NCBI GenBank assembly: GCA_045638525.1
Contig: JAZUBQ010000017.1
Coordinates: forward strand, 1 to 64,000
DNA: 64,000 nt
From: SIG452 sp045638525
Lineage (GTDB): Bacteria; Bacillota; Clostridia; UMGS1840
Reading direction: 5' to 3'
The position numbers were made by a program, and so were the translations under genes. Position 1 is the stretch's first letter. Each line of letters starts with the position of its first letter. Positions 1 to 9,270 of the stretch are shown one piece after another. The notes under the pieces are model-generated. The model was not told where the DNA came from. It searched no databases and saw nothing but the letters and a program-made list of their open reading frames with translations.

Positions 1-337
1 CCCCCTTGACAATCCCCTTACCCCTTTTACACGAGTGCTCAATCGCCGCACGGCTGTCCTATCCGACAATTTGAAAAACGAAAGAAAGATGTTCCACATT
101 AGGCTTTCTGTAACCTATAAAAAAGTTATCGAAAGACGAAACCAAATACATCCGCCCTTATTTTCGCAATAAAACAAAGTTGCAGGAAGACAAATGTTCG
201 GGATTGCGGAAATACCAGGCGGAAGTTTCTTTTTTTGGTTCGTTTTTTCTTTGCTGTCAAAGAAAAAAATGAACATATCAAATATATAAAAAAATACCGT
301 TTGCATTTTGCAAACGGTATTTTTCTTCTAACTTCAA
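1..337. other. Intergenic region with dispersed repeat and terminator
   Basis: I see no convincing gene here. From about 126 to 288 lies one copy of a dispersed repeat whose second copy is at 46203-46362. It contains an imperfect palindrome (CCGCCCTTATTTTCGCAAT against ATTGCGGAAATACCAGGCGG). The last 50 bases hold the terminator of the minus-strand gene that ends at 338. Short reading frames on the minus strand only translate the repeat. Confidence 0.7.
290..326 (-). terminator. Rho-independent terminator, likely bidirectional
   Basis: A 15-bp perfect stem (AAAAATACCGTTTGC with GCAAACGGTATTTTT) surrounds a five-base loop. It has T runs on both sides, so it can end the minus-strand operon finishing at 338 and anything entering from the left. 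Confidence 0.85.
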
Positions 338-775
338 TTAGTCTTCGCAATCGCAACCGCAGTCACAGCCACAGCCGCAGTCTTCGGGCAGATCCAGTTC
401 AATCTGCTGACGGCAGGAAGGGCAATAAATGTCTTCGGTTTCCAAGGTTTCGCCGTCTACATACACTTCTTCGCCACAGTTGGGGCAAGTGATTTCGTAA
501 ACGTCTTCCTCTTCGCAACAATCGCAGTCGCAATCGTCATCGTCTTCATCATCTTCAAACACGATGTCTTCCACGTCTGCCAAATCATCAGACAGGTTGT
601 CCAGCTCTTCCTGAGTCATTGCCAAATCGTCATCGATTTCCACAATGTATTCATTCATTTCTGCTAAAACATCTAAAATGCCTGCAATGATTTTGCCTTC
701 GTTGGTGGATTCATCCACTTTGAGGCCTTCTGCCAGACCTTTTAAGTATGCGATTTTTTCGCCGATATTTTCCAT
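338..775 (-). CDS. CD1247-type zinc-ribbon acidic protein
   Basis: The 145-residue protein starts MENIGEKIAYLKGLAEGL, which matches the N-terminal domain I know as the CD1247 family of clostridia. Its function is unknown. Residues 1-60 look helical and could form a coiled coil. An acidic run rich in Asp and Cys follows at about 75-90. Next comes a zinc ribbon (CPNCGEE, then CPSCRQQ) and a tail of alternating Cys and Gly/Asp (CGCGCDCGCDCED). It lies 35 bases downstream of efp on the same strand and probably shares its promoter. A good GGAG ribosome site precedes the ATG. The family call is fairly sure; any role in metal binding is inferred from the cysteines. Confidence 0.8.
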   Translation of the reverse strand: MENIGEKIAYLKGLAEGLKVDESTNEGKIIAGILDVLAEMNEYIVEIDDDLAMTQEELDNLSDDLADVEDIVFEDDEDDDDCDCDCCEEEDVYEITCPNCGEEVYVDGETLETEDIYCPSCRQQIELDLPEDCGCGCDCGCDCED

Positions 776-810
776 AGGAATTCTCCTTTCAAATCGGAAA
801 AAACGAAAGA

Positions 811-1368
811 TTACGCTCTTTCCATGTAGCTTCCGTCTCTGGTGTCAATTCTTAAAACGTCGCCAATGTTGATAAACAGAGGAACGTTGATGGTTGCACC
901 GGTTTCTAAGGTTGCGGGTTTGGTTGCACCCTGAGCGGTGTTACCTGCCAGACCGGGTTCGGTTTCGGTAACTTCCAGTTCTACAAAGTTGGGGGGTTCG
1001 ATACCGAATACGTTGCCGTTGTGAGACAAGATTTTAACACATTCGTTTTCTTTTACGAATTTTAATGCATCGCCAACCTGACTTGCATTGATGGGAATCA
1101 TATCGAAGGTTTCCTGATCCATAAAGTAATACAGATCGCCATCGCTGTAAGAATACTGCATATCTTTTCTTTCGATATGAGCTTTCGGGAATTTATCGGT
1201 GGGTCTGTAAGTTTTTTCAACTACAGAACCGGTAATGATATTTTTAATTTTGGTTCTAACGAACGCTGCACCTTTCCCGGGTTTAACATGCTGAAACTCA
1301 ACAATCTGGTAAATGTTTCCGTCTTCCTGGAAAGTAACGCCGTTTCTGAAATCGCCGGCACCTATCAT
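811..1368 (-). CDS. efp: Elongation factor P
   Basis: EF-P binds between the P and E sites of the ribosome and relieves stalling at polyproline stretches. The 185-residue product MIGAGDFRNGVTFQEDGNIY has the KOW-like N-terminal barrel with the HVKPGKGAAFVRTK modification loop near residue 31, followed by two OB-like domains ending in the typical IDTRDGSYMERA. I chose the ATG at 1368, not the one 18 bases upstream, because GAGGAG lies seven bases before it and the protein then begins as in the family. The tip lysine is within PGKGAAF. Confidence 0.95.
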   Translation of the reverse strand: MIGAGDFRNGVTFQEDGNIYQIVEFQHVKPGKGAAFVRTKIKNIITGSVVEKTYRPTDKFPKAHIERKDMQYSYSDGDLYYFMDQETFDMIPINASQVGDALKFVKENECVKILSHNGNVFGIEPPNFVELEVTETEPGLAGNTAQGATKPATLETGATINVPLFINIGDVLRIDTRDGSYMERA

Positions 1369-1446
1369 AGTGAATTCTCCTCTCAATCGGAAATGGCTGT
1401 CTTTTTTTGCCCATTCCGTTTATCAAAATAATTTTATACCAAATAC

Positions 1447-1475
1447 ATTATACCAAAGCCCGAAATAAATTGCAA
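1447..1475 (-). promoter_or_regulatory. SigA-type promoter of efp
   Basis: On the minus strand, TTGCAA (1470-1475) and TATAAT (1447-1452) are separated by exactly 17 bases. They lie about 80 bases upstream of the efp start. Confidence 0.75.
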
Positions 1476-1518
1476 GTAATTTTTTGAAAATTTTTTCGGA
1501 TTTGGAAGTTTTTTCAAA

Positions 1519-2442
1519 TCAGTAGCCTAAAATCCGCCGTTCTTTACGCAACTTCATGCGTTTTTCGCCGGCTTCCCACTCCATTTTTTCCATGTGAGTG
1601 TTTAAGCTCAAGCCGGGAACAGGGGTCGGTTTTTGGTTGCGGTCAATGGCAACCATTACCAGATAAGCATAGTTTATGAGTCTGCGCTGACCCGACAAAT
1701 CCTCCCGATAGGTATCCACACGGATTTCCATAGAAGTTTTGCCCACATAGGTGACTTTTCCTTCCAGAAGAAGAGTATCCCCCGAGAAGGCACCTTCTTT
1801 AAAACGAAGGTTGTCAATGGCAACGGTTGTCACGTTGGTTTCCGAGTGACGTCTTGCTGTGACTGCCGCCACAATATCAATCCAGGAAAGCAGTTGTCCG
1901 CCGAACAAACGTCCTGCAGGATTCAGATGCTCGGGCAAAATCAGCTGAATCTGTTGTGTTTTGGATTCTGAAACTGTTTTTTTAGGCATTTCGGATTCCC
2001 CTTCATTTACATTACAGCTCCCGTCGGAAAAATGAACCAGGTTGATTCCGTTCTCATCCGGAGTACGCAAAGTATGCATCTCGGAAACCGAAATGGTAAT
2101 CTCTGACGTAACGCTGACCACACAACGGTTCAAATGACCGCCTATCACCCGATTGGAGCCGTCTGCCACGGTAATGTGCAGATGTAAATAGGGTTCCCCG
2201 TCCATTCGGGAAATATTCCCGGATAATGACGTAATTTCCATATCCCCCGTATAGGTGGTGGAATGATATGCCTTTTCGTTTGTGTCAAACAGTCCCACCG
2301 TGACGTCGTTGGTGGCACCGATGCCGGAAACTTCGCCGGCTAAAATCTGTTCCTCCCGACACAAATGAAGGAGGGATTCTGTGATTTCTTCCCCTTTTTC
2401 CAAACGCAAAAAGAGAAAATTTCCTTGCTTTCTATATTCCAT
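1519..2442 (-). CDS. PPC/DUF296 domain fused to hotdog acyl-CoA thioesterase
   Basis: The 307-residue protein has two recognisable halves. Residues 1-135 resemble the PPC (DUF296) fold, with the signature PYLHLHITVADG followed by GGHL, a His-rich putative metal site. Residues about 165-285 form a YciA-type hotdog thioesterase with LFGGQLLSWIDIVAA and AIDNLRFKEG, a family that hydrolyses acyl-CoA to free acid and CoA. The gene starts three bases after the upstream lipoprotein gene ends. An internal ATG at 1989 has GAAGGGG eight bases upstream and begins MPKKTVSESK, just at the thioesterase boundary, so the thioesterase may also be made alone. The family calls are firm; the function of the fusion is unknown. 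Confidence 0.82.
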   Translation of the reverse strand: MEYRKQGNFLFLRLEKGEEITESLLHLCREEQILAGEVSGIGATNDVTVGLFDTNEKAYHSTTYTGDMEITSLSGNISRMDGEPYLHLHITVADGSNRVIGGHLNRCVVSVTSEITISVSEMHTLRTPDENGINLVHFSDGSCNVNEGESEMPKKTVSESKTQQIQLILPEHLNPAGRLFGGQLLSWIDIVAAVTARRHSETNVTTVAIDNLRFKEGAFSGDTLLLEGKVTYVGKTSMEIRVDTYREDLSGQRRLINYAYLVMVAIDRNQKPTPVPGLSLNTHMEKMEWEAGEKRMKLRKERRILGY

Positions 2443-2445
2443 AGT

Positions 2446-2922
2446 TTAGTGTTTTACAGAAACGGTTGTCACCTGTTTGAAGCCATTTTCATCCACAATA
2501 TATTCCAGGTCAATCAGGCTGCCTTCGGTGATGCCCATTGCATCCAGATCAATTTCGGAAGAAATCTTATAGGATTTTTCAGGTTTGCCGTCTTCGGGAT
2601 TTGCTTCGATGATTACCATCAGGTTGTTGTCTGCCATACCGATATACATACCGGATGCCTGATAGCTTTCTCCTGCTTTGGTAGGTGCTTTTTCGGTTTC
2701 GGCAGAAGGAATGTTGCCCTCTGTTTTGCCTTCTTCTTTGGAATCGGAAACTTCGGGTTTTTCTGCATTGGTGGGAATATCAGGCTCATCCGGAGTGCCG
2801 GAAGAACTGTTTTCTGCTCCGATTGCCGGTACAGGGTCGGGAGTGTTGCCGGGAGTTTTGGTTCCACAAGCACTCAGTAACGCGATTGCCAGTAAGACTG
2901 CAATAATTTTTAAAAGTTTCAT
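2446..2922 (-). CDS. Small lipoprotein of unknown function
   Basis: The 158-residue product starts MKLLKIIAVLLAIALLSACG, a lipoprotein signal with lipobox LSAC, so it is probably anchored to the outer face of the membrane through Cys19. A low-complexity Pro/Ser/Glu linker covers roughly 20-85. The C-terminal 70 residues (SGMYIGMADNNLMVII onward) look like a small beta-rich domain that I cannot name. It is the first gene of a likely two-gene unit with the PPC-thioesterase. I do not recognise a function. Confidence 0.75.
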   Translation of the reverse strand: MKLLKIIAVLLAIALLSACGTKTPGNTPDPVPAIGAENSSSGTPDEPDIPTNAEKPEVSDSKEEGKTEGNIPSAETEKAPTKAGESYQASGMYIGMADNNLMVIIEANPEDGKPEKSYKISSEIDLDAMGITEGSLIDLEYIVDENGFKQVTTVSVKH

Positions 2923-2999
2923 TTGGTCTAATCCTTTCTTTGATTCGTTTTTTATAGTTTACATTTATTTTCTGTTAAAATTGTGAACTTTTTTGCCTT

Positions 3000-5900
3000 T
3001 TAATCGGCAACCAGTTTTACATTCTCATCTCCCAACAAAGCAATGAGTTTATCCATGAGGATGGAATTTTCGCTGACCCAAAGGTCTTTGGGAGCCAGTG
3101 TCAGTCGTTTTTCTTTGTCAAAGTAGACATACACGGCAGTTTCTCCGCTGAAAAACCGTAACAGTTTTTTCACTTCCTCCATTTTGGGAGACTGCTCACT
3201 TTCCACTTTCAGATAAAGCTTTACATAGGTGATATCCGTGGAAAAACGTTCCAGTTTGGTTAAGATAAACTTCACCGTATCATCCGAATCCAGACTGAGT
3301 TTTCCGGTTGCCACCACAATGTTATCTTCTAAAATGGCGTCCGTATTTTGCGTATAAAGATCCGGAAAAGCAATGGCGCTGATACTGCCGGTCACATCCT
3401 CCAACTGGAAAAATGCCATTCGTCTGCCGTTTTTGGTTCGACGGATATCCAGATTATTGATAACCCCGATATACTTTACAACCATTTCACGGGAACTGTC
3501 CTCTAAAAAGGCTTCCTTGGTGCGAACCACAGAATCACCACCCATCGAGCGGATTTTCTTTTGGAACTGCTCCAAAGGATGTCCCGAAACGTACAATCCC
3601 AACACTTCCTTTTCCATCGTCAAGTCCCGTGGGGTTGGTTTTCTCTTGTTCAAACGGGAACGAGTAACCGGTGGTTTTGGCGTGGATTCTGCCAGAGTTG
3701 CACCAAATAAATTCAGCTGTCCGCTCACATTCTGATGCACTTCTCTGCTTCTCTCCTCCATCAATGCTTCATAAACATCCAGAAGTTCGTCACGGGAATC
3801 AAATTCATCAAAGCAACCTGCCTTGATAAGGGCTTCCACCGCCCGTTTGGTCAGCTGTTTTTGAAACAGTCTCTCAATAAAATCCTCCAACGAGGTATAC
3901 TCTCCGCATGCCTCCCGTTCTTCCACAATGACAGTTGCCAACTGTTTGCCGATGCCTTTGATGGCAGTCAAACCGAAAATGATTTGATTGTTTTTGACCG
4001 TGAACACTTCTTTACCCGAATTGATGTGGGGCGGAAGCACCAAAATTCCTTCCTCACGGGCAGATTGAATATAGTAGGCAACTTTTTCAGTAAAGTTCAT
4101 ATAAGAAGAAATCAAGGCGGCATAAAACTCTGCAGGATAGTACCGTTTCAAGTATGCGGTCTGATATGCCACCACCGAATAACAGGCGGCGTGAGATTTA
4201 TTGAAGGCGTAGGATGCAAAATCTTCAATTTCGTCAAAAATTGCAACTGAAACCTCTTTTGCAATCCCGTTTTTGAAACAACCATCCACAAATTTTTCTT
4301 TTTCCCGCATCAGAACATCTGCCTTTTTCTTGGAAATGGCACGACGGATCAAGTCTGCCTGCCCCAAGCTGTATCCCGCAAGTTTACGGAAAATTTCCAT
4401 GACCTGCTCCTGATACACAATGCAACCGTAGGTAACATTTAAAATGGGTTCCAGTTCCGGGCAGCGATATTTCACCAGATGTGGGTTTTCTTTGTTTTTG
4501 ATAAATTCCGGAATTTTTTTGGCAGGTCCCGGTCGATACAGAGAAATTGCCGCTATAATATCTTCAAAACTACGGGGTTTGAACTCTTTTAAAAAATTTT
4601 TCATACCGGAAGATTCCAACTGAAATACTCCGTCGGTATTCCCGGATGACAACAACTCATACACCTTCGGGTCATCATAATCCATTTGATGAAAATAAAC
4701 CCGTTGTCCGTTTTTTGCCTGAATCTGTTGCTGTGTATTTTCAATCACCGTCAGATTCCGAAGTCCCAGAAAGTCCATCTTGAGTAAGCCCAGAGATTCC
4801 AGATGTGCCATTTCAAACTGGGTGGCAGTGGCATCGGTAACGGTGCATAAAGGAGTTAAATTCACAGCAGGTTCCCCGGTAATCAACACCCCTGCCGCAT
4901 GAACGGTACAATGGCGGATATGCCCCTCTAACTTTTTGGAAATGTCAATCAGTTTTTTAATGTCCGGGTCAGATGCATACATATCCCGCAAACGGTTGTC
5001 ATTTCGGGACATGGCTTCCTCTAAGGTGGGATTCAGGCTGTGGGTACGGGAGAGCTCCTTGGTGACCTCATCGGCAACCGAATAGGGAATCCCCACCGCT
5101 CTTGCCACATCCTTGATGGCGGCTTTCGCCTTCATAGTTCCAAAGGCGATAATCTGCGCCACACGGTCGGCACCGTATTTGGAGATGACATAATCAATCA
5201 CTTCCTGACGGCGTTCATTACAAAAATCAATATCAATATCGGGCATACTTACCCGTTCTTTATTCAAAAATCGTTCAAACACCAGACCGTAGCGAATGGG
5301 GTCAACGGTAGTGATATTTAAGCAATAGGCAACCAGACTTCCTGCGGCAGAACCTCTGCCGGGACCAACGGGAATGCCCTGTTTTTTGGCATAGCGCACA
5401 AAATCCCAAACGATGAGAAAATAGTCACAAAAGCCCATCTCGATGATGGTGGAAAGCTCATACTCCAGTCGGTTGGTTAATTCCTCGGTAATCGTTTCGT
5501 ATTTTGCAGTCATCCCCAATTTGCAAAGATATCTGAGATATTTTTCGGGGGTAGTGTCTTCATCCACCGGATATTTGGGGAAGCGGAATTTTCCGAATTC
5601 AATTTCCACATTGCATTTTTTAGAAATTTCCAAAGTGGTTTCCAGTAACTCCTTGGGAAACAGCTCTGCCATTTCGTCATAGGATTTTAAATAAAACTCC
5701 CGCTCTTCCATTCGGATGCGGTCAGCATCAGACACCTGACGCTGTGTTTGCACACATAATAAAATATCCTGAATGTCGTGATCCTCTTTTTCGATATAGT
5801 GCACGTCGTTGGCACAAACTGCCTTGACTCCGATTTGGGATGCCAGTTTCAACAGTTGGGGAAGAATGGTTCTCTCCTCGGGAAGATTGTGGTTATGTAC

Positions 5901-6410
5901 CTCAATGTAATAATCTCCCGGAGCAAACATATCCCGATATTCTTCTGCTGTTTTGGTTGCACCTAAAATGTCGCCTGCCAGAATTTTTTGAGAAACCTCT
6001 CCCTGCAAGCAACCGGACAAGCAAATTAACCCCTCGGTGTGGGAAGCTAAAAGTGCTTTGTCAATTCTGGGCTTATAGTAAAAACCGTCCTGATAGCTTT
6101 GAGTAGAAAGACGGTATAAATTCCGAAGACCTTCTTCATTTTTGGCAAGCAGCACCAGATGATGATATCCGGGTGCGCTGCGGTCTGTCCGATGCCCATT
6201 TGCCACATAAAATTCACAGCCAAGAATGGGTTTGATTCCCTGCGCCTTACATTCTTTGTAAAATTCCATCACACCATATAAAGCACCGTGGTCTGTGATG
6301 GCAAGAGAAGACTGTCCCAACGCTTTGGCATAAGAAACAAGCTCACGGATGCGACACAATCCATCCAGCAAGCTGTACTCTGTATGGGTATGCAGATGGC
6401 AAAAATCCAT
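3000..6410 (-). CDS. dnaE: DNA polymerase III alpha subunit (DnaE)
   Basis: This is the replicative polymerase subunit of the DnaE type. The 1136-residue protein begins with a PHP domain (CHLHTHTEYSLLDG). It then shows the polymerase core with PGRGSAAGSLVAYC near residue 349 and the acidic catalytic motif DIDIDF near 390-396. Helix-hairpin-helix motifs lie around 830 (AIKGIGKQLATVI), and an OB-fold near 990-1060 (YIGVINNLDIRRTKNGRRMAFF). Length is normal for the short clostridial DnaE1 form. It follows whiA by 14 bases on the same strand, an arrangement common in clostridia. Bacillota usually also have PolC, which is not in this window. Confidence 0.96.
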   Translation of the reverse strand: MDFCHLHTHTEYSLLDGLCRIRELVSYAKALGQSSLAITDHGALYGVMEFYKECKAQGIKPILGCEFYVANGHRTDRSAPGYHHLVLLAKNEEGLRNLYRLSTQSYQDGFYYKPRIDKALLASHTEGLICLSGCLQGEVSQKILAGDILGATKTAEEYRDMFAPGDYYIEVHNHNLPEERTILPQLLKLASQIGVKAVCANDVHYIEKEDHDIQDILLCVQTQRQVSDADRIRMEEREFYLKSYDEMAELFPKELLETTLEISKKCNVEIEFGKFRFPKYPVDEDTTPEKYLRYLCKLGMTAKYETITEELTNRLEYELSTIIEMGFCDYFLIVWDFVRYAKKQGIPVGPGRGSAAGSLVAYCLNITTVDPIRYGLVFERFLNKERVSMPDIDIDFCNERRQEVIDYVISKYGADRVAQIIAFGTMKAKAAIKDVARAVGIPYSVADEVTKELSRTHSLNPTLEEAMSRNDNRLRDMYASDPDIKKLIDISKKLEGHIRHCTVHAAGVLITGEPAVNLTPLCTVTDATATQFEMAHLESLGLLKMDFLGLRNLTVIENTQQQIQAKNGQRVYFHQMDYDDPKVYELLSSGNTDGVFQLESSGMKNFLKEFKPRSFEDIIAAISLYRPGPAKKIPEFIKNKENPHLVKYRCPELEPILNVTYGCIVYQEQVMEIFRKLAGYSLGQADLIRRAISKKKADVLMREKEKFVDGCFKNGIAKEVSVAIFDEIEDFASYAFNKSHAACYSVVAYQTAYLKRYYPAEFYAALISSYMNFTEKVAYYIQSAREEGILVLPPHINSGKEVFTVKNNQIIFGLTAIKGIGKQLATVIVEEREACGEYTSLEDFIERLFQKQLTKRAVEALIKAGCFDEFDSRDELLDVYEALMEERSREVHQNVSGQLNLFGATLAESTPKPPVTRSRLNKRKPTPRDLTMEKEVLGLYVSGHPLEQFQKKIRSMGGDSVVRTKEAFLEDSSREMVVKYIGVINNLDIRRTKNGRRMAFFQLEDVTGSISAIAFPDLYTQNTDAILEDNIVVATGKLSLDSDDTVKFILTKLERFSTDITYVKLYLKVESEQSPKMEEVKKLLRFFSGETAVYVYFDKEKRLTLAPKDLWVSENSILMDKLIALLGDENVKLVAD

Positions 6411-6424
6411 ATTCGGTCTCCCTT

Positions 6425-7339
6425 TTACAATGTTTCGGCAATTTCAATCAATTTTCTGAGCCGATGATTCAGTCCGGATTTTGTGATTTTGCTTTCCGAA
6501 AGTTCACAAAGCTCCGATAAAGACTGGGTTGGATAACGAAGCCGAAGCTCCATGGTTTCTTTGAGCGGTGCCGAAAGGGTTTCGGCTTTTTTGCTTTGCA
6601 TAATTTTCTGAATGGCTTTGGTTTGAATCAGTGCCGTATTGATGGTTTTGTTTTCATTGGCACTTTCGCAGTTCATTTGACGGTTGATTTCGTTTTTCAG
6701 TTCCTTTTCCATTTTGATTTCGTGATATTGGAACAGGGCACGTTTTACGCCAATCATCCCTAAAAAGTCGCAAATCAACTCGTTATTTTTGATATACAAT
6801 ACATATTTATTCTGACGGGTGATGGATTTCACCTCAATGCCGATTTCTTCAAATATGCTCATCAAATCGGAAAATACTCTCTTTTTATGGGTGGAAATTT
6901 CCAGATGATAAGACTTTTTTGGGCTGTTGACAAATCCGCTGACCATAAATGCCGCTCCAAGCACCGAACGTTTGCAACAGTCGGATACCGAAAAGGACGG
7001 GTCAATGCGGGACTGAAAAATGTTGGCTTTTTCAGACATCATTTTCAGCTCATTTTTTAAAATTGCGATATTTTCTTTGCCGGACAAAGTGAGATAAATC
7101 TGTTTTCTGGTTTTGGAACGGTTGGAGCGGATATCCGGCTCCAGTTCCAGTCCCAGATATTTTCTGGATAAAATAATAATTCGTCTGGCAACGGTAATAT
7201 TTTCAGTTTTTAAATGAATTTCGTTTCGTTGTTCTTCCGAGAGCAATGCATAAAAGGTTGCAAGCATTGCCAGTTCGCAACAGGATTTTTTGGGCGAAAC
7301 GCCGCTTAATTCCCGTTTGATTTCTCCTGTAAAAGACAT
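6425..7339 (-). CDS. whiA: DNA-binding protein WhiA
   Basis: WhiA is a conserved Gram-positive protein with a degenerate LAGLIDADG endonuclease-like core and a C-terminal helix-turn-helix. It affects cell division and sporulation. The 304-residue product opens MSFTGEIKRELSGV, has the core motif CCKRSVLGAAFMVSGFVNSPKKSYHLEI near 120-150, and ends with the HTH region (YPTQSLSELCELSESKITKSGLNHRLRKL). It lies between murB and dnaE on one strand. Confidence 0.95.
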   Translation of the reverse strand: MSFTGEIKRELSGVSPKKSCCELAMLATFYALLSEEQRNEIHLKTENITVARRIIILSRKYLGLELEPDIRSNRSKTRKQIYLTLSGKENIAILKNELKMMSEKANIFQSRIDPSFSVSDCCKRSVLGAAFMVSGFVNSPKKSYHLEISTHKKRVFSDLMSIFEEIGIEVKSITRQNKYVLYIKNNELICDFLGMIGVKRALFQYHEIKMEKELKNEINRQMNCESANENKTINTALIQTKAIQKIMQSKKAETLSAPLKETMELRLRYPTQSLSELCELSESKITKSGLNHRLRKLIEIAETL

Positions 7340-7361
7340 AATTTCCTCCTTATGGGGGATG

Positions 7362-8273
7362 TTACAATTTTGCTTCGGGACAGTTTCGTTTTAAATACCG
7401 CACCTCGGCCTCTAAGGTAACGCCAAATTCTTTTTGTACCCGTTCTTTTACGGCACAAATCAACGTTACCACGTCCTCTGCAGTGGCATTGCCTTTGTTC
7501 ACCACAAAACCGCAATGCTTTTGGGATACCTGCGCATCCCCCACCAAAAATCCCCGAAGATTGGCATCTTCAATCAGTTTGCCTGCAAAATAGCCTTCGG
7601 GACGCTTAAAGGTGCTTCCTGCATTGGGATATTCCAGAGGTTGTTTTTCGTTTCGTTTTTTTAACAGCTCCACAGTTTTGGCTTTTAGTTCCTCCCGATT
7701 GCCGGGACTAAGCAAAAAGGAGCTTTCTAAAATCACCCATTCGGGATGCTCGTGAAAAATGCTGTACCGATAGGAAAAGTGATGTTCTTGGTTGGTCAGA
7801 GTTTTTCGTTCGTTATGTTCATCAAGATATAAGGTTTCCGCCAGGGTATCTTTGATTTCACCACCGTAGGCACCTGCATTCATATACACGCCGCCGCCCA
7901 CGGTTCCGGGAATGCCCGAAAGTTCACAAAGACCGCCCAGATTCTGTTGCAAGGCAGTTTCGCACATAGCAGACAGCCGCACACCTGCACCGGCAGTAAC
8001 CCGGTTTTCCTGCACCGAAATTCTGTTTAATCCCGTTGTTTTCAATACGATGCCGTCTATTCCTTCGTCTGCCACCAAAAGGTTAGAGCCGTTACCTACA
8101 ACCGTAACACGAAGGTTTTTTTCTTTGGCAAATGCGAGGATATGTTTCACTTCCTCCACACTCTCAGGAAGCACCATATAATCACATGGACCGCCGATTT
8201 TAAAGGTGGTATGCCGTGACATAGGCTCCCCGCAGAACACACGGGAACAGATTTTTTCTAACTGCGCTTTCAT
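7362..8273 (-). CDS. murB: UDP-N-acetylenolpyruvoylglucosamine reductase
   Basis: MurB is a cytoplasmic FAD enzyme that reduces UDP-GlcNAc-enolpyruvate to UDP-MurNAc with NADPH. The 303-residue sequence carries the FAD-binding segment VVGNGSNLLVADEGIDG, the SGIPGTVGGGVYMNAGAYG motif near 122-140, and the type II active-site region NAGSTFKRPEG near 217-227, whose serine is the proton donor. It lacks the extra type I loop. It lies between glcK and whiA with short spacers. Confidence 0.96.
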   Translation of the reverse strand: MKAQLEKICSRVFCGEPMSRHTTFKIGGPCDYMVLPESVEEVKHILAFAKEKNLRVTVVGNGSNLLVADEGIDGIVLKTTGLNRISVQENRVTAGAGVRLSAMCETALQQNLGGLCELSGIPGTVGGGVYMNAGAYGGEIKDTLAETLYLDEHNERKTLTNQEHHFSYRYSIFHEHPEWVILESSFLLSPGNREELKAKTVELLKKRNEKQPLEYPNAGSTFKRPEGYFAGKLIEDANLRGFLVGDAQVSQKHCGFVVNKGNATAEDVVTLICAVKERVQKEFGVTLEAEVRYLKRNCPEAKL

Positions 8274-8297
8274 AAAAACTCCTTTCAGAAGCTATTG

Positions 8298-9248
8298 TTA
8301 CGCTTTCCAAAGCATGGCTGCACCGATTAACCCGGCATCGTTTCCTAATTCGGCAATGGAAATATCGGCGTGATGAATCAAATCGCCGCCATAACATTTT
8401 GCCACAACCTGTTCTCTTAAAGGAACCAACAGGGTATCCCCTTCATTGCAAACACCGCCGCCTAAAATAATGGCTTCGGGGGCAAAAATATTGATTAAAT
8501 TGGCAATGCCTTCGGAAAGATAGAATAAGTAGTTTTCTACCACATCTTTTGCCACACTGTCGCCTTTTCTCATCGCATCAAACGCAGTTTTTGCGCTGAC
8601 TTTTCCGCTTTTGTCTGCTACGGTATTGAGCAGGCTGAGCGGATGCTTTCTCATTGCCGCTTTTGTCTGGTTCACCAGTGCTGTTGCAGAAGAATAGGCT
8701 TCAAAGCAACCGCGTCTGCCGCAAGTACAGCTTTCACCGCCGATATGCAATACCATATGACCGATTTCCGCACCGGCACCTTCCAGCCCTTCCCAGAGCT
8801 TTCCGTTTAAGATAATACCGCCGCCTACGCCGGTACCTAACGTGACTAAAATAATGGACTTATAATTTTTTCCGCTTCCTGCAAAGAATTCTCCCAATGC
8901 CGCACAGCTGGCATCGTTGGCAAGATAGACGGGTTTTTTCAGTTTTTCCTGCATAATGGCACCGATGGGCGCTCCATCCATATTCAGGTTGTTGCAGTAA
9001 ATTACAGTGCCTTTTTCAGCATCCACAGTGCCGGGAATCCCAACGCCGATTGCTTCCACGTCATCCATAGAAATTTCTGCTTTTTCGGGAAGCTCACGAC
9101 ACAGAGCAACCATCTGCTCGGCAATCGCCTGTGCATTTCCCGCAGCATCGGTTTTGACAGAAGTTTTCAGCAAAATCGTTCCCTTTGCATCGGTGATACC
9201 TGCTTTGATGTTGGTGCCACCTAAATCTACACCCAGATAATATTTCAT
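8298..9248 (-). CDS. glcK: ROK-family glucokinase
   Basis: This is an ATP-dependent sugar kinase of the ROK family, most likely glucose to glucose-6-phosphate. The 316-residue protein opens MKYYLGVDLGGTNIKAG (phosphate-binding motif). It has the GTGVGGGIILNGKLWEG and EIGHM segments and the zinc site CTCGRRGCFEAY near residue 171-182. I start at the ATG at 9248: GGAGAAAC lies just upstream, and the 20 extra residues available further upstream are not family-like. Substrate is inferred from family and context. Confidence 0.92.
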   Translation of the reverse strand: MKYYLGVDLGGTNIKAGITDAKGTILLKTSVKTDAAGNAQAIAEQMVALCRELPEKAEISMDDVEAIGVGIPGTVDAEKGTVIYCNNLNMDGAPIGAIMQEKLKKPVYLANDASCAALGEFFAGSGKNYKSIILVTLGTGVGGGIILNGKLWEGLEGAGAEIGHMVLHIGGESCTCGRRGCFEAYSSATALVNQTKAAMRKHPLSLLNTVADKSGKVSAKTAFDAMRKGDSVAKDVVENYLFYLSEGIANLINIFAPEAIILGGGVCNEGDTLLVPLREQVVAKCYGGDLIHHADISIAELGNDAGLIGAAMLWKA

Positions 9249-9270
9249 AGTAAGTTTCTCCTTGTTGTCA

